Shown here: positions 12,572 through 25,509 of the stretch, piece after piece
Layout of the letters: every line of letters begins with the position of its first letter
How positions within the stretch are numbered: the stretch's first letter is position 1
NCBI RefSeq assembly: GCF_026914265.1
Contig: NC_069124.1
Coordinates: forward strand, 20,129,648 to 20,193,647
DNA from: Mya arenaria
Taxonomy: Eukaryota; Mollusca; Bivalvia; Myida; Myidae
DNA length: 64,000 nt
Direction: 5' to 3'
Program-made: the position numbers and the translations under genes
Notes under the pieces: generated by a model
What the model saw: only the letters and a program-made list of their open reading frames with translations
What the model was told of the DNA's origin: nothing
Database searches by the model: none

Positions 12572-14834
12572 CTAATTACATATTCGGTGTTAGCGGTTCT
12601 CTTCTTATTCATCGAGGATCATCTTTTTTGTAAATTTGTAAAATTTCTTCTTTTGTTTGTTTGTTTGTTTGTTAAAACAGGCATAGGTAACGACACCTAT
12701 GAACTTTTTAAGTTGAGCTGTGTTATTACGTGTAACGTTCTGAATGAGGCTTACTTATAATATTCAAGTTAGTATACCAAAATTTAACTTTAAACAATCG
12801 TAACTTTAAAATCCGGAAAGAACATTTTATTTTGTATCTTAAAGATGCACTCTTACTCCTAAACACAATTTACCACAATTAATAAAATATTGTTTTAATA
12901 TTCCACAAGGATGAACAAAAGCCAAAACATTGGTTCTCATGACGGATACCGGGTTTAATTTGAAAGAAATGATCAAAAAACACGGTATTTCTACCTTATG
13001 ATACGTTAGCACACCACAGTTAATATTTTAGCATTCACCAATCATTTAATATTTTTGCACTTTCTGCTATTACAAACAGGGTTACAATCGTGCTAATAGT
13101 AATCAATATTTTCCTTAAATGTATTATTTAGTAAGTAGTTAAAGGTTTATCAGTCAAAATTGAAGTTTGTGATACATGTGTATGTAATGATTTTGAATAA
13201 GAGTGCCACTTTGATAAAACATCCTAACTTTAACTTAATGAAGGACAAAGTTCTGATTCTGACACCATTGTTGCGAGGGACGCAATTATACTTTAGATGT
13301 TACACTGCGTTATTAAGTATTGCCTAATGTGAAAGGTACCGTATGGCCAATCACCTAAGTTAACTTAAACCATGCTGACTAAATTTACAAATGATCAGCC
13401 ATAGTCATATAAAAAACAACTAGAAATAACAGCAAAAATAATCAATTTATTTTGGCAAACTTTCCGAAATATTATAGAGGTTTACAGATAAATATATGGA
13501 AAAATGCGGGTGCGCAATGCAGATAAACAAAACTAACTCCAAAAGGCGGTGTGTTATTACGGTGAAGAAACAAATAAAGGGCAAGTCATTTCTGAGGAAT
13601 GTATGACTGAATATTAATTAAAGCAAATGAAATCAGAAAAGCAGTCAAAATAATAAAGTTCAAAATGAGATTGAGCAGGGCCAGTCCAAATTTCCACATG
13701 CTAAAGCTGTTTTAGATCCTACATGAATTGTAAATGCGAATAGCGGCATTGAAATTGAACTGAGACCATCATCAACCGAGTGGGTCAACAGGACTTCCTG
13801 GTGAATCCCTCATAGACCCCCAAAATGCTGATAAATTAGCTAGACTCTTTGTAAGATATAAATCTTTCGTGGCAGAAGTCAATATGTTTGTTATCTTCAT
13901 AGCTCTTTAAGTTGTTATAAAAAATAATAAATATTGAATTGCTGCACTCTTACGGTGAAAAATGTTTGATAATCTTCTAAGCTTCTTTAAAGATGTTACC
14001 ATGTTGAAAATCTTCAGCAGAGTGCTGCTTACAGAGTTGCAGAGCATTATATACTTAGAATTGATTAGGGGTGAAAGAGTTGCTTACACTTGAATGGCTA
14101 AAATGCTTGCCCTTAATAAAGATATACAAGCCACTATATTTTATACATGATTTATCTCAGAAAGTGATCAAAAGGTCAAGAAGTTAATAAATTGTTTTAC
14201 CTGATTGGTACAAAAAAAATGCCTTGGATTTTTAAAAAAATGTTTCCAGACAAAACACCTGTCCAAATCAACTCAATTATAAAGCCTTTAAGACATTGCA
14301 AAATTCATAACTTAAATCATGATTTTCCAGTGACTGTAATAAAACATTCACTGTATAATAATTAAAATATCTGTCTGACCTTGACACTAGAATGAGAATA
14401 AACGCCTCAATGGAATTATCCAATGGGGACTATGGCCCATTTCAATTTATAAAGCACAAATTAAATTTAACAGCACTAAAGACTCATCATGTCTTACAAA
14501 CATGATCAAAATATCATCCAAGAATTCAAACACAAGCATTAATTATGTACTAAAGAGCAATTACAAGAAATGTTTTCAAACAAAGGCCTTTAATTATTGG
14601 ATTTAACCATTCAAATCATAGCTTTAAGTGGACTGAACCACTGCTGAATTACCTAAATTTAGACCGATTCCTTTTCAAAGCAAGGTAGGAAAATGATTTT
14701 TCAAATACACTTATTAATGTTATTATTTCTAAGGCACCCAAATATGGCAGAATCACATAAAAAGAATTCAAATTAACATTCAAACAAGAAAACTATATAC
14801 AGACAAGACAAATGACAGGAGATGGGTTACCTGG
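12572..14834. other. Non-coding interval downstream of MIEAP copy A
   Basis: AT-rich, with a (TTTG)n run at 12,652-12,672 and one inverted-repeat element (listed separately). The rest lacks open frames with codon-like composition and lacks recognisable repeats. Confidence 0.5.
12839..13211. mobile_element. Inverted-repeat element with 'aaagatgcactcttactc' termini
   Basis: The left end aaagatgcactcttactc pairs with the right end gaataagagtgccacttt, 16 of 18 bases. The size is about 370 bp with no coding capacity. The left end resembles the fragment at 51,550 (aaagctgcactctcacag), suggesting one family. Confidence 0.55.
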
Positions 14835-14995
14835 CCCTTATAATTATAAACACGAGTACATGTGCTGTATACACCTTTGCTTAGTAGATTATCACACTTA
14901 ACCAGACTAGTGTTGTCAGTTTATCAGTAAACAGGTGATATTCTACTAAGAAAATGCACATACAGCAGATGTACTCGTATTTATAATTATAAGGG
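14835..14995. mobile_element. Foldback MITE with arms of about 60 bp
   Basis: cccttataattataaacacgag...gctgtat on the left pairs with atacagcagatgtactcg...taattataaggg on the right. Pairing continues inward through cttagtaga/tctactaag. The right half has a diverged counterpart at 24,680-24,740, at the equivalent place downstream of MIEAP copy B, so it was inserted before the two genes separated. Confidence 0.8.
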
Positions 14996-15959
14996 AAATA
15001 AGGCATCTATACCATGCATTGAACAACACTGCTCGAAGCAGCATATTGTGTGCTATAGGTTTTGATATAGGCATCGAACAGTTTTGCAATAAATCACTCA
15101 ATTTTACCGACATTCTATTCTCAATACAAAACATAAAATAAAAAAAACACGCATTCCATGCCAATACAATGGTAATGAAAATATCTCCCTAAACTACAGA
15201 TTATGGTCAAATATGTAAAACAAAGCAAATGCTGAGTGCAAAGTAATTGGCTCATGTGAAAATGACACTACATTACAAACATGTTGTGTATTGCCAGCAC
15301 CTCGTGATATATGATATACAAATGTCATTTAATGGAAAATGTCCTTTGTAAAAACTATTTCAATGATTTAAAAATGCTAAAAGGTTCAAATTGTCTTTTA
15401 CCACCTTGATTATATGCTGATATGCATAATTAGAATGAATGAATAACAAATGCACAGTTCAGACAAACGCTAAACATGTTCTTGACTATTCCTTTGCCTT
15501 TTTTGGTCGCGCAACGCCTTTACAAACTATAGGACCGTCCTCATGCAGAAAAAGCGCAGGCCAGACCACATACTCCAATACGTCACCAGTTTGTGTGTAC
15601 TGCTTGTATAATGCGCTCTCAAGCTTGGTTCCTTCTTCGGTGTTCTTGTCGAAAACCATCGGAGGACTTTGGACGACCATCATCCAACACAGGAACAAAC
15701 ATTTCTTGATAAAAGGCTCTAGCGGTTCGATGCATGTTTCGTCCCACTTACCCCTTAAGTAAGACTGCAAAATCATTATAATAACTGTTATGTTATGAGC
15801 ATCATTATAAATTCTAAATAATATCACAGACACGCGTCATGTTTATTTGATTAACTTTCGAACGGGATTCGGCATTGCGCCTTCTTCGGTAGTTTTTAAT
15901 TGATATCGTAGTGGAACAAATTTTAGGGTTTCTTTTAATAATAGTCTAGATATTAACGT

Positions 15960-16475
15960 ATGCCTGACTTTCACCCTCACGGTTAAGTCAACGATTCATC
16001 CTGATTGACAGTAGCTATGTTTATATATATGAGTGATTCATGGAATGTGCTCGTTAAATCGCTCTGAGCACATTCGTGAAACTGTAGTAGGCAATTGTGT
16101 TGCATTCCTAGTACTGTCGTCAAAGTACGGTTTCGTTATGTCTGTGCCGTCAATTATATAGTCCTGATCGATCGTACATAATCCCGATGAATCTTAGAAT
16201 GTGCCGAAAACTGTACCGTTTACGTAACAAGTCGCACTATAACGCCGCTAATTCATGGCCAGTCGTACTGAGTAGTCATAGAAAAGAGCGACGATCAGCC
16301 CCGAATACTACGACCGCCTGCCTATAAGATAGCTGTTCGAATGTTCACGTTTGAGATATGCAACAATATTGCGCTACGGTTTAGAAATACCATAGTTGCA
16401 CCACAACAATTTTGAACAGTCCAAAACATTTATTGGGATATACCAAAATCGTGATAGCGAGAGACCGACTTTTAA
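15960..16475. mobile_element. Inverted-repeat element in last intron of MIEAP copy A
   Basis: Left end atgcctgactttcac and right end gagagaccgactttta are inverted. The interior is rich in gatcgta/tacgatc motifs. The same element sits in the same intron of copy B (25,721-26,368), so the insertion predates the gene duplication. Confidence 0.6.
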
Positions 16476-17532
16476 TGGTTAAATCTGGGTTTAAAATAGA
16501 TAAAGAGGTACAGACAATCGATGTGCTATATACGGGGACTATGTCCCGTTAAAGTTATGTCCCTTTTTTCTTGTGGCTGTGCAGCAGCGCATTGTTTTTA
16601 TAAGTTATTATAAGTTTATAAGTATAAGAGTATATATCTGGCTTGTTATGGACGATTTTTACTATTTATCACCAGTGGCCTTACTCATAAAGCTTCCTAG
16701 TAAAAATCAACTTTTCTTATTTTCAACAAAAGTATTTTCAAAACCTCAATTTTTCACCAGAGCTATTCATATGCATCAATTATTTTGACCTTTATCTTGC
16801 TTATTTGCATTTGATTGGAGTACAAACAGCGTAATTTAAGGATTCTTTATAAATCAACCTTTTTGATTTAGTTATTTTGTTTTTAAAAAGATGCTTTTGA
16901 ATGTGGCTCCAGATCTTGCCTACATTTTTGAATGCGTTCATTTTTGAAGTGCTTACCTGTTGCACAACTGGGACTATGGACAAGGAAACCTCCTTCAGTA
17001 ATTTTACCAGTTCACTCTCTATCTTCGCAGGCTTTACTACCACCTGTAATTAAGACATAATAGAAGCATGTAGCTAATGTTTGGCGTACATGTTCTAATA
17101 ACAGAACATCACAAAATGCGAACACTCAAGCATTCAATGAACATATATCTGTAACATAGATATCTTTTATGTTGTGAAACCAACTGCATTATGTTTGACT
17201 CCTGATCAAGGAAAACCATAATTGGGAATATTATACATCAAGTTTCGCAAAGAAGTAGAGTAACTCAAGAAGGAGAAAGGTATTCATCAAAATCTGAGAG
17301 TCCATTGGCTCTACATTTTCCAACAATTAGTATAATTGTCTATAAATAGTCATTCTTAAAAAAAATGCCAGTAAACTATTCAAGAAGTTTTACCTTATCT
17401 CTATTTGGTGCTCGTCGTTCACCGGTACGATCACCTACATGACGTTGTTTAGGCTTCCAATGTCTCTCTATGAATTGTTCATCACGCACACTGTGGGAAT
17501 ACTGTCCACTTTAATTGCTGTCTGTTAAACGA

Positions 17533-17588
17533 AACACACACACACACACGCACGCACACACACACACGCACACACACACACACACACA
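17533..17588. repeat. (CA)n microsatellite in intron 5 of MIEAP copy A
   Basis: A CA-dinucleotide run with occasional CG interruptions, directly upstream (on the coding strand) of exon 6. Confidence 0.95.
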
Positions 17589-20500
17589 GTGTCATTCCTA
17601 ATAAAATTAAACATATTGCAAAATCAAATAAACTTTGCCTAAACTGATCACTTAAGGTTTCATATTAGTCACAGATAGAATGAATTCTCGAAAATGGTAA
17701 TTCAAAAACAAGAAAACAGTGCTATACTATCGTGGACGTTAAAGAAAGAGTGAAGCTCTAACCAGTGATATAAAATGCATCCTGGTTGAGCATTAAGGCC
17801 CCAAAAATACCAAGACTCATAGTCTGTCTTGATTGAATCATACATTGTTCACATGTTTCTTTGGCCAATGTTAACCGCATTATCAGATCATGACTAAGGC
17901 TTGGCCCAGCCATTCAACACGTAGAGGGTTTAAATTGCATGACAAGAAAGTATAATTGAAGCCAGATAAATTATATTAGTAGCTAAAACTTACGGACCTA
18001 GGTAACTCCATTGACTGCCAAACACTTATCTGTAAAGCAAGGGGCACCGTAATATAATGATTGTTTTAATATTTTTACAGAGTCATAATCTTAAGATTGA
18101 ACACACATGAAGGACAACACACAAACATATTAGATTTATAAATGAAATTGGAACATTGAATAATTCTACAGACAATTTCCTTTACCCGAGACTCCGTGTA
18201 TGCCTCAAAGATTTGCATTGCGACATCTTCAGTCTTCGTCAACATCTCACTTGCTTTCTTCGCACAAAACTTGTATGCATGCTGTAAATAAAGAAAAGAA
18301 CAAAATGGTACTAAATATAGATACGCTAGTTTATAAAGGCCAGCAACACACTACACACTTTGCATCTTTGCATTTGTAAGCGCCAATTGACTGAATTATG
18401 ACCATTTCCCACTGTTTTTGCCGTGCAGTGTTTAAGTAGAGTTGAATAGCTTAAATCCCGACGAGCGAATGTGTAAATATTTTAAATGCCATTTTATGCG
18501 TAAAAATATTTCAAGGATCAGCCTAAGTTAAAATAGGCCGGTCTTGTTAAGGGTGCATCACCTCGGTTCAGTTTGTATTATTGCCACGATTCTTCCCAAA
18601 GTGTGGTTCATTGTGTGAATTGTATGTATCAAGCGTTTGGTACGTTCGCCACAATTACTTCTCAATGTATGATGGAAACTAAAATATAGAATTAAACATC
18701 CTATAACAGCAAAGTCACCCAAAACCGGCCAAATGTGATTTCCTACCTTCAATGTGATGTTCAAGGCTCTAATGGCCTCCGCCTCCTGGTATCCGGATTG
18801 AGTAAGGCCTTCAAATGCATCTGTCCATTGATTATCGTACAACTCGCTGTATATCTCTCCCAGTTTAGTTGGACGGTTCGGGTCACTTAGTTCCATTATG
18901 TTTGGATTATCCTGTGTCAGCTTTTCTCCAGCAAGTTTTCTCAATCTAAGAAACAATCGGAATGAGTAACAAATTTTGTATATTATATGAATTACTAATG
19001 AAGGTATTATAACTTCTGCTACAGAGTTAAAGATATAATGTTATTCCGATTTAAAAGTAACCTTAAAATGCTTCAAACAATATGTTTCCTTTGAACCTGT
19101 TTATACAATTAGAAATTTACCAATGTAGAGAATTCAGCATTATATCGATTGAATGCACGATCGTTTTAACGTTTAAAAGTGGTGAACTTTCAGTTTGACT
19201 TTTAAACCGACTGATTTCTCCGAACTGATGTGTGCATCTGTTAGCCCAGTCAGTACCTATATGGTGTGACCACGCAATCAACCAATAACGCTCGTTATAT
19301 TTAGACTGTTCCCCGTTAACCGTTTAAGTATTTTGTGAAATAAAAGGTAGAACAGATTTATGGTACATTCTGAGCTATGTTTTGTGCACTTGACGCGTTT
19401 TTGTACAAACCAAGTAGGATTAGTTAATAAATAGTGAGTACTTAACATTGATAAATAACTTACATATTGAACTTCAATCAAAATAAGATTCTCATTTAAA
19501 ATATTAATAAACTTAAACAATTAATCAATAAATAATTTAATAATTTAAAATGAAAATCAAATTGTATTGTCTTGTTTATTTATGTCATAAACAAGTTTTA
19601 CCTCAACACAAGACTTGCATTTTCTTCCTTAAGACTCTGAATCTCATTTTGCTTTGTTTTGATTTGCGTGTTTAGTTGGACGACGTCGTGAGTGTTATTT
19701 TCGCTAATTCGCTTTAAATCCATCTTAAGCCCATTATTTTCTTTTTTTCAAAACGTCGATATCAATTTTCAGCTTTTGTATGTCAAGCTGTAAACGTCCA
19801 ATTTCCCTTGTCTTTTCTTTTTTCTTCGGGGTTGTTTTTATGTCACCAACATCTGCATGCGTTAAATCGTAACAGTTTCCGACCGTAATGTTTTTTGTTT
19901 CATCTGTTTCTAAATAATTGCCATATTTGTCTCTTACCGGACGCTTTCTAGTATTGTCTGTCTCTGTAGAAGTGTCTTGGTCTTTTCCGACTTCATGGTT
20001 CTTCTTTTCATCATGATCTTTTCCTCTCTCAGAGCGAAGGTTTTGTTGTTCATCAGAATTAGTCTTGCTGTTTTCTCTCGACAATGGCGTTTGACTGGAA
20101 TTGCCTTTTGAATGGCCCGTGGAATATTTCTCCACCTGTTTTCGTAAATGTTTAATATCTACAGCAGGTATGTTTTTAACCTGCTTCAGTGTTTCAAGCA
20201 AACTTTTGGTAATGGTATCTGACCGATTTTCGCCGGAATATGACTTTCTTCCTCAGTGGTGTTTGAACTGTCCAAGAGAGGGGACTTTTTGTCACTCAAC
20301 TCTTGACATGTCGTCTGAAAAAAATGAATATAAAAAAAACACTACTAATTTTGTTTATTTGACAAAGTGATAGTAAGGCCAAAGTCTATACTTTTGTAAC
20401 CTCTTCATTTTAATTGTACATCTATATGCACATTTCATATAAATTACTAAAGCCCTTAGGAAATTGAAGATTATATAAAATATATATATGATTTTAAGAT

Positions 20501-21163
20501 AAAATCAATTTGTCAAGTTTTAAACCTTGAACAACTTGATTTCTACATAAGGTACCCGATGTACAAATGAGATTTTCGCTTTAATATGCTGTTGTCCGTA
20601 AAGTAAAATATTGACGACTGGCGAACTAAACTAATTGAGGTATCATTTCAAAGCGAATTGCTTATTGGCTACCAACATATTAAATAAATGACCTATAATG
20701 CAGATAAAAATGTTTTTGCTCTTCATTTAAACTGAACTCGGGGGCCATTTACTCGATTTTTCAATCTTTCAATGTAAAACAGCATGCTTGAATAATTATT
20801 TCTTTTCACATTCAACCACTTTAAATAAAGCAAAAAAAATAATAGTAACGCATCGGAGTCCTGTAAACTTTTATATTAGTCAGTTGATTATTATTTAAAA
20901 ATAAGAGTTGTAATACTTACGTAGACATCAATTGTGTAGTAACAAGTGAGTTTGTCAAACGCATTCCTTAACAATTCCTCTAGCACGTTTTTAGCGGCAA
21001 CACTGTCGGTTGTATTTCCTAGCTGCTTGTGCTGTTTAATGCTATGGGCAACAACTAGTAACAGTCCCGATATACCCTCAACTTCGTCTATAATGTCATC
21101 CAATAGTAGTTCGTTTAGACATTTATCATTCCCACCTACTGCTATGGAACTTACAATTCCCAT

Positions 21164-22453
21164 TTTAGACTTTAAGAAACAGTTGTTTTATATCACATGA
21201 TATCAAAAGTAGACAGTAATCATATTATTTGCGTTTAGACATTATTCCAAATCGTTTAACTTTCTTTTTCCATTCAATGTAGCACGGCGTCTAAACTATT
21301 TCGACACTGTACATGTCTTTGTGGTTTAATCGTGAGATATTGACTTCCTGGTTGTTTTTTCGTGGTTGAATACTTGTTTATCGGCGTAACACTTGGATAT
21401 GTTTAACAAGGCAACTAAGATCTATCATCGTCTACTTTTCAAGTTATTGCAAACTTGATGTTAATTTCAATGTGTATATAAATGCATATAATGAAAATAA
21501 AATGACGCCTTTTGTTGCTGGTTATGCAATCAATATAATGTTCTGTTGGAAGTAGAATGTCAGGTCAAGGATTAGACAGAAGTTCCATTTTCGCTGCCTA
21601 AATTGTAATTTCAATAGCAATTTTGGTCCACATTTAAGATTCAACTTACATAGAAAGTTACCACTAACGTAGATTATGTCATTATACTTTTTAAACTATA
21701 TATGGTACTCATGCAAACGAATCTTATATAGATACATTTTTAAGCTAATAATTCTATATTATTTATTTCATGATAATGCGAATAAGAATTGCTTTTGTAG
21801 ATTTTGAAAACATTTCCCAATTAACTTGTATCAGTGTATAAATAAAAGTATTTGCAACAGTTAAAAATTAATTCCTTTAAATAAATGTGCTTATAATTTC
21901 ATGCGCTGTATTGTCAAATAGACCTTATTATCATTTATTAATTAGTATATTAGCAAAACTCGTGTGTTGTCTACAAAATAATACACATGCTACTATAAAT
22001 AGTAACATTGTACTATAGAATATCGTCCCCGCATCTCAGCCCGTGAGATTTTCACGGCAGGTATGGTGAATTATGGCATAATTGCCCGACGAAGACGAGA
22101 ACGTGCACACTGACGTCATTTTTACGCAAATAAAAATGGCCGCCGATTCGACCCTAGCTGTGCTCATCTATTGAAATGAACATCAAAATCGGCCGATGTA
22201 AAACAGGAAATATTTGAAGAATGGAAATGTTGCAGCGTTATTCTGAAACACGTACGACGAAAAGGTTGCTATTTCGATTTCCAGTTACTCGTTATTATTC
22301 ACATATAATGCCTTTCAAAACCATTTTGTTATTTCTCATTTTTAAAACTTTCCGACTACATGCTAATCATATGACATATCCTTGATTATTCCACAAAATA
22401 ATGTTTAAATCCATTTTAAATCATTGACAAATGAAAAACATATGTATTATACA
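21164..22453. other. Upstream flank of MIEAP copy A
   Basis: The first 200-300 bp resemble the flanks upstream of exon 1 in copies B and C (ataatattgacttcctggttg-type stretch near 21,340). Beyond that the DNA is AT-rich, with no exon and no recognised repeat. Confidence 0.45.
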
Positions 22454-22568
22454 GGATAATACATGGTTGACCATGTCTTTTGGTTGATAATTGCCCCAGT
22501 GAAAATAAATTTATTCTTTCCCCTGGGGCAATTATCAACCAAAAGCCATGGTCAACCATGAATTATTC
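22454..22568. mobile_element. Near-perfect 115-bp foldback element
   Basis: Arms of about 45 bp (gataatacatggttgacc through gataattgccccag, and its complement ending gaattattc) pair with only a few mismatches around a 23-base AT-rich loop. The near-identity of the arms implies recent insertion or selection for pairing. An RNA copy would form a stable hairpin. Confidence 0.85.
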
Positions 22569-25230
22569 TATAAATAACGTCAGTTCTGCTTTATCAAACG
22601 TTTTTAAACGACTTTCTTATCACTGCTTTCAATGTACTGCATTACAAAAATGTTTTTCGAAGGAAGTGCGTTCTTCGAGGAAAATAGTAACGTAATTTAA
22701 ATGCAATTGTACATAACTCTTGCTGACTTCATTATTTTGCAAGTGATACCTTGCAAACTCGATTCTAAATAATTGAGAGTATAGTAGCATCATTTAATAA
22801 TCATGACAATATAAAATAAAGGATACGTAAATCGCTGGACGCATATTGATGTCTTCCAATATGAACAGAACAGTGCAGAACAGATCAGAACAGAACATGT
22901 ATATATAACATGTTTAAAATATATATATACGGAGCGACTATGCAATAAATCATTATCACGATGGGAATTAAATGTTGTAAATGCATTGACCGCTACCTGG
23001 TGATTAAAGTAAGATTCTTTTCCAAACATAGTTAACGTAACATCTTGAACTAGAATTGAGCACTCGTGAATAGTCTTAGTTATATAATACTTTTATATTC
23101 ATTTTACACCTCAACTTCCATTCCTTAAATGTACTGCTTTTTGGCAACTGCGGTTATAACCCGATGAACGCAAAATCTTCGGCTTACTCCTCAGGTGACA
23201 TTCTGCTCTCGAGTTGACAATATCAATGTCAGACATGCTGCCATATGATATCTATATAATATGTTAAATGTATTGTTGCAATAAGTGTTTCAATTTTAAG
23301 TTTAAAGGCGATTTCAAGTGGTTGATCTTTTCCCGCGTTATTGTGACGTCATTTGCTAAAATGTTTCCGGTTACAGTCGGGTCGTTCTATTTACAGAATG
23401 GGTAAGAAGGGATTACTGAAAGGTTTTCTTAAATAAAATGAAGTATTTTTTAACAATTCTTGATTGAAATAATGCGATTTTGGTGTAACCTTCGGACTCC
23501 ACACACTTTGACCAGCCCAATTGAGTTCATACACCGATAATGACATTAATCCATTCTAAAATGAAAACAATATAGCACCACAAGAAAGGAATGCATTATG
23601 TCAAGTTACCACTAGCAGATTAAGTGACGGTGTGGGGGTTAAAGTCAGCGAGGACCCAAAGTCTCTAAGCTAAATGTATCAAAGTATATTTTTTTGATTA
23701 TTGATATCAAAGAAGAAAAAGGAAGAGATCAAACCGACCTTAACAACTAAAATCACAAAGTTTGTCGGGGGCCAGGACCCCTTATGCAAGCTATATATAG
23801 TTCGGTTCTGAAGTAAGAGGCGTTCATCCAAAGTTGCCTCCTAAATTGCATTTCCCATACATCTTCCCGTGTTGTGCTCTATTGTCAAGCTTACCGTGTA
23901 ATATGTTTGGTTCGTATACTAAAATATCTTAGTAATTTATTCGAATGTGACATGTTCTTTGAAAAAAATCGTTCTAATAAAGACCAAGCAAAGAACAAAA
24001 CACTCAAATATAATATAAACGATGTTTACATCCCCAAATGCCCAAACAACAACATGATCAGATAACGCATCGTAAATGCTTGATCTTGTTGTTGTTTGAT
24101 CTTGGCACAACTTGCTAGATTTGTCGTCATGGCAAGGGCTGTGTATTACGTACACTGTGACGTCATACTTACGCAACATTGGGCAAATGCAAACTGGAAA
24201 TGCGAAAGAATATAATTGTCAGCGCTTGATTTTTGAAGAAAAATCAGTATGTACATTCTCATAATTCATAATAATCTAACAGTGTGGCCTTCTTTATTGC
24301 TGTAGCACTGAAATGCTGCTCAAGAGAAAAACAACAGAAATGTTTTAATGATTATATTATTTGAGAAATGGCATTCTGACTATTACAAGTAACTTCTACT
24401 AGAACATAGAATTTATGAAATTCAATGTGTTAACAATATTCTGATGAACAAACATACACACACATATATATATAATTGATTTCACACATATAAGGACTAA
24501 ACCCCAACCAAGAACGTATAAAAAACTTTATGTAACGTCATAAACATGTACCATGAAAACTAGCTAGCATGAAAACAATAGAAGCATCGTTATACCTTGT
24601 CAACAATGTTGTCGAATGATTTTTTAGAGAATATAATCCATTTACTTATCGACAGACAACACGAGTCGGGTTAAGTGTGATATTCTACTACGAAAAAGTA
24701 CATATAGTAAAAGCATTTAGAATTAGAAGAGAAAACAGGCATCTGTATCATTCATTGAACACAAATGATCTAAGCTACATTAAGTGTGATTAGAATTTGA
24801 ATAGGCAAAGAACAGTTTGTTTTTCAATAGATCACTATTAGTAGACTAGTTAATCGACATTCTGTACTCAATACAAAAATTCAAAAATCAATAACACGCA
24901 TTATTGCATGCAATTCAAATGAAAATACCTTCCAAAAATAGTATGATCCAATATGAATAACAAACCAAATACTGAAAGCAAAGTTATTGAAAAAAAGGCA
25001 CATTGAAAAAATGGCAAGACATTACAGCACTTCGTGACATGTGATATACAAATGTCATTGAATGCTATGTCTTATTTGTAGGAACAATTTCAATTACCTC
25101 ATAACACTAAAAGATTCAACTGGTCTTTTATCGACTTGAAAAATAATGTAAATACTTGCATATTTAGAATGAAAGAATAACAAGAAATTAACAGTTCAGA
25201 CAAATGCCTCTCACAATACGTTATTGATGA
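22569..25230. other. Interval between MIEAP copies A and B
   Basis: Holds the 23.1-23.46 kb duplicate of 5.3-6.35 kb, a half arm (23,490-23,550) of the 6.37 kb foldback, and, from 24,660, the downstream flank of copy B. That flank aligns with 14.9-15.45 kb downstream of copy A (aggcatctgtatcattcattgaac, then the 3' untranslated region). No additional exon was found. Confidence 0.55.
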
Positions 25231-25509
25231 CTATTTCTTTGCCTTTTTCGGTTGCGCAACACCTTTGCAAACTATAGGACCGTCCTCAAGCAGAAGAAGC
25301 GCAGGCCAGACCACATACTCCAATACGTCTCCAGTTTTAGTGTACTGCTTGTATAATGCACTCTCAAACCGTGTGCCCTCTGCGGTGTTCTTGTCAAAAA
25401 CCATCGGAGGACTTTGAACGACCATCATCCAACACAGGAACAAACATTTCTTGATGAAAGGCTTCAGCGGTTCAATGCATGTTTCGTCCCATTTCCCCCG
25501 TAAGTAAGC
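25231..25509 (-). CDS. MIEAP copy B exon 8, C-terminal domain
   Basis: 279 bp including the stop. It starts AYLRGKWDETCIEPLKPF, contains CLFLCWMMVVQSPPMVFD, then YKQYTKTGDVLEYVVWPALL and LLEDGPIVCKGVAQPKKAKK. The Trp-Pro-Ala-Leu plus Glu-Asp-Gly-Pro pattern at the extreme C-terminus is what I use to call the MIEAP family. Copy A differs at only a few residues. Confidence 0.8.
   Translation of the reverse strand, partial: AYLRGKWDETCIEPLKPFIKKCLFLCWMMVVQSPPMVFDKNTAEGTRFESALYKQYTKTGDVLEYVVWPALLLLEDGPIVCKGVAQPKKAKK

Larger units (their letters stand above)
15486..21163 (-). pseudogene. MIEAP-like protein copy A, eight exons with frame lesions
   Basis: All eight exons of copy B are recognisable: 20,921-21,163 (MGIVSS start), 19,602-20,314, 18,747-18,945, 18,186-18,281, 17,994-18,029 (36 bp), 17,394-17,521, 16,957-17,043 and 15,486-15,764. 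Splice sites are conserved. Exon 2 has a 4-base deletion relative to B near 20,220, giving an in-frame TGA at 20,186-20,188 after 123 residues. It also has one extra A in a 7-base run (19,742-19,748), and lacks about 90 central codons. Exon 6 is one base short, giving TAG at 17,468-17,470, although a downstream acceptor near 17,507 could bypass it. The last exon is intact and carries the MIEAP C-terminus (VWPALFLHEDGPIVCKGV). Most likely a recent pseudogene; homopolymer sequencing errors could explain one lesion but hardly all three. Confidence 0.75.
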
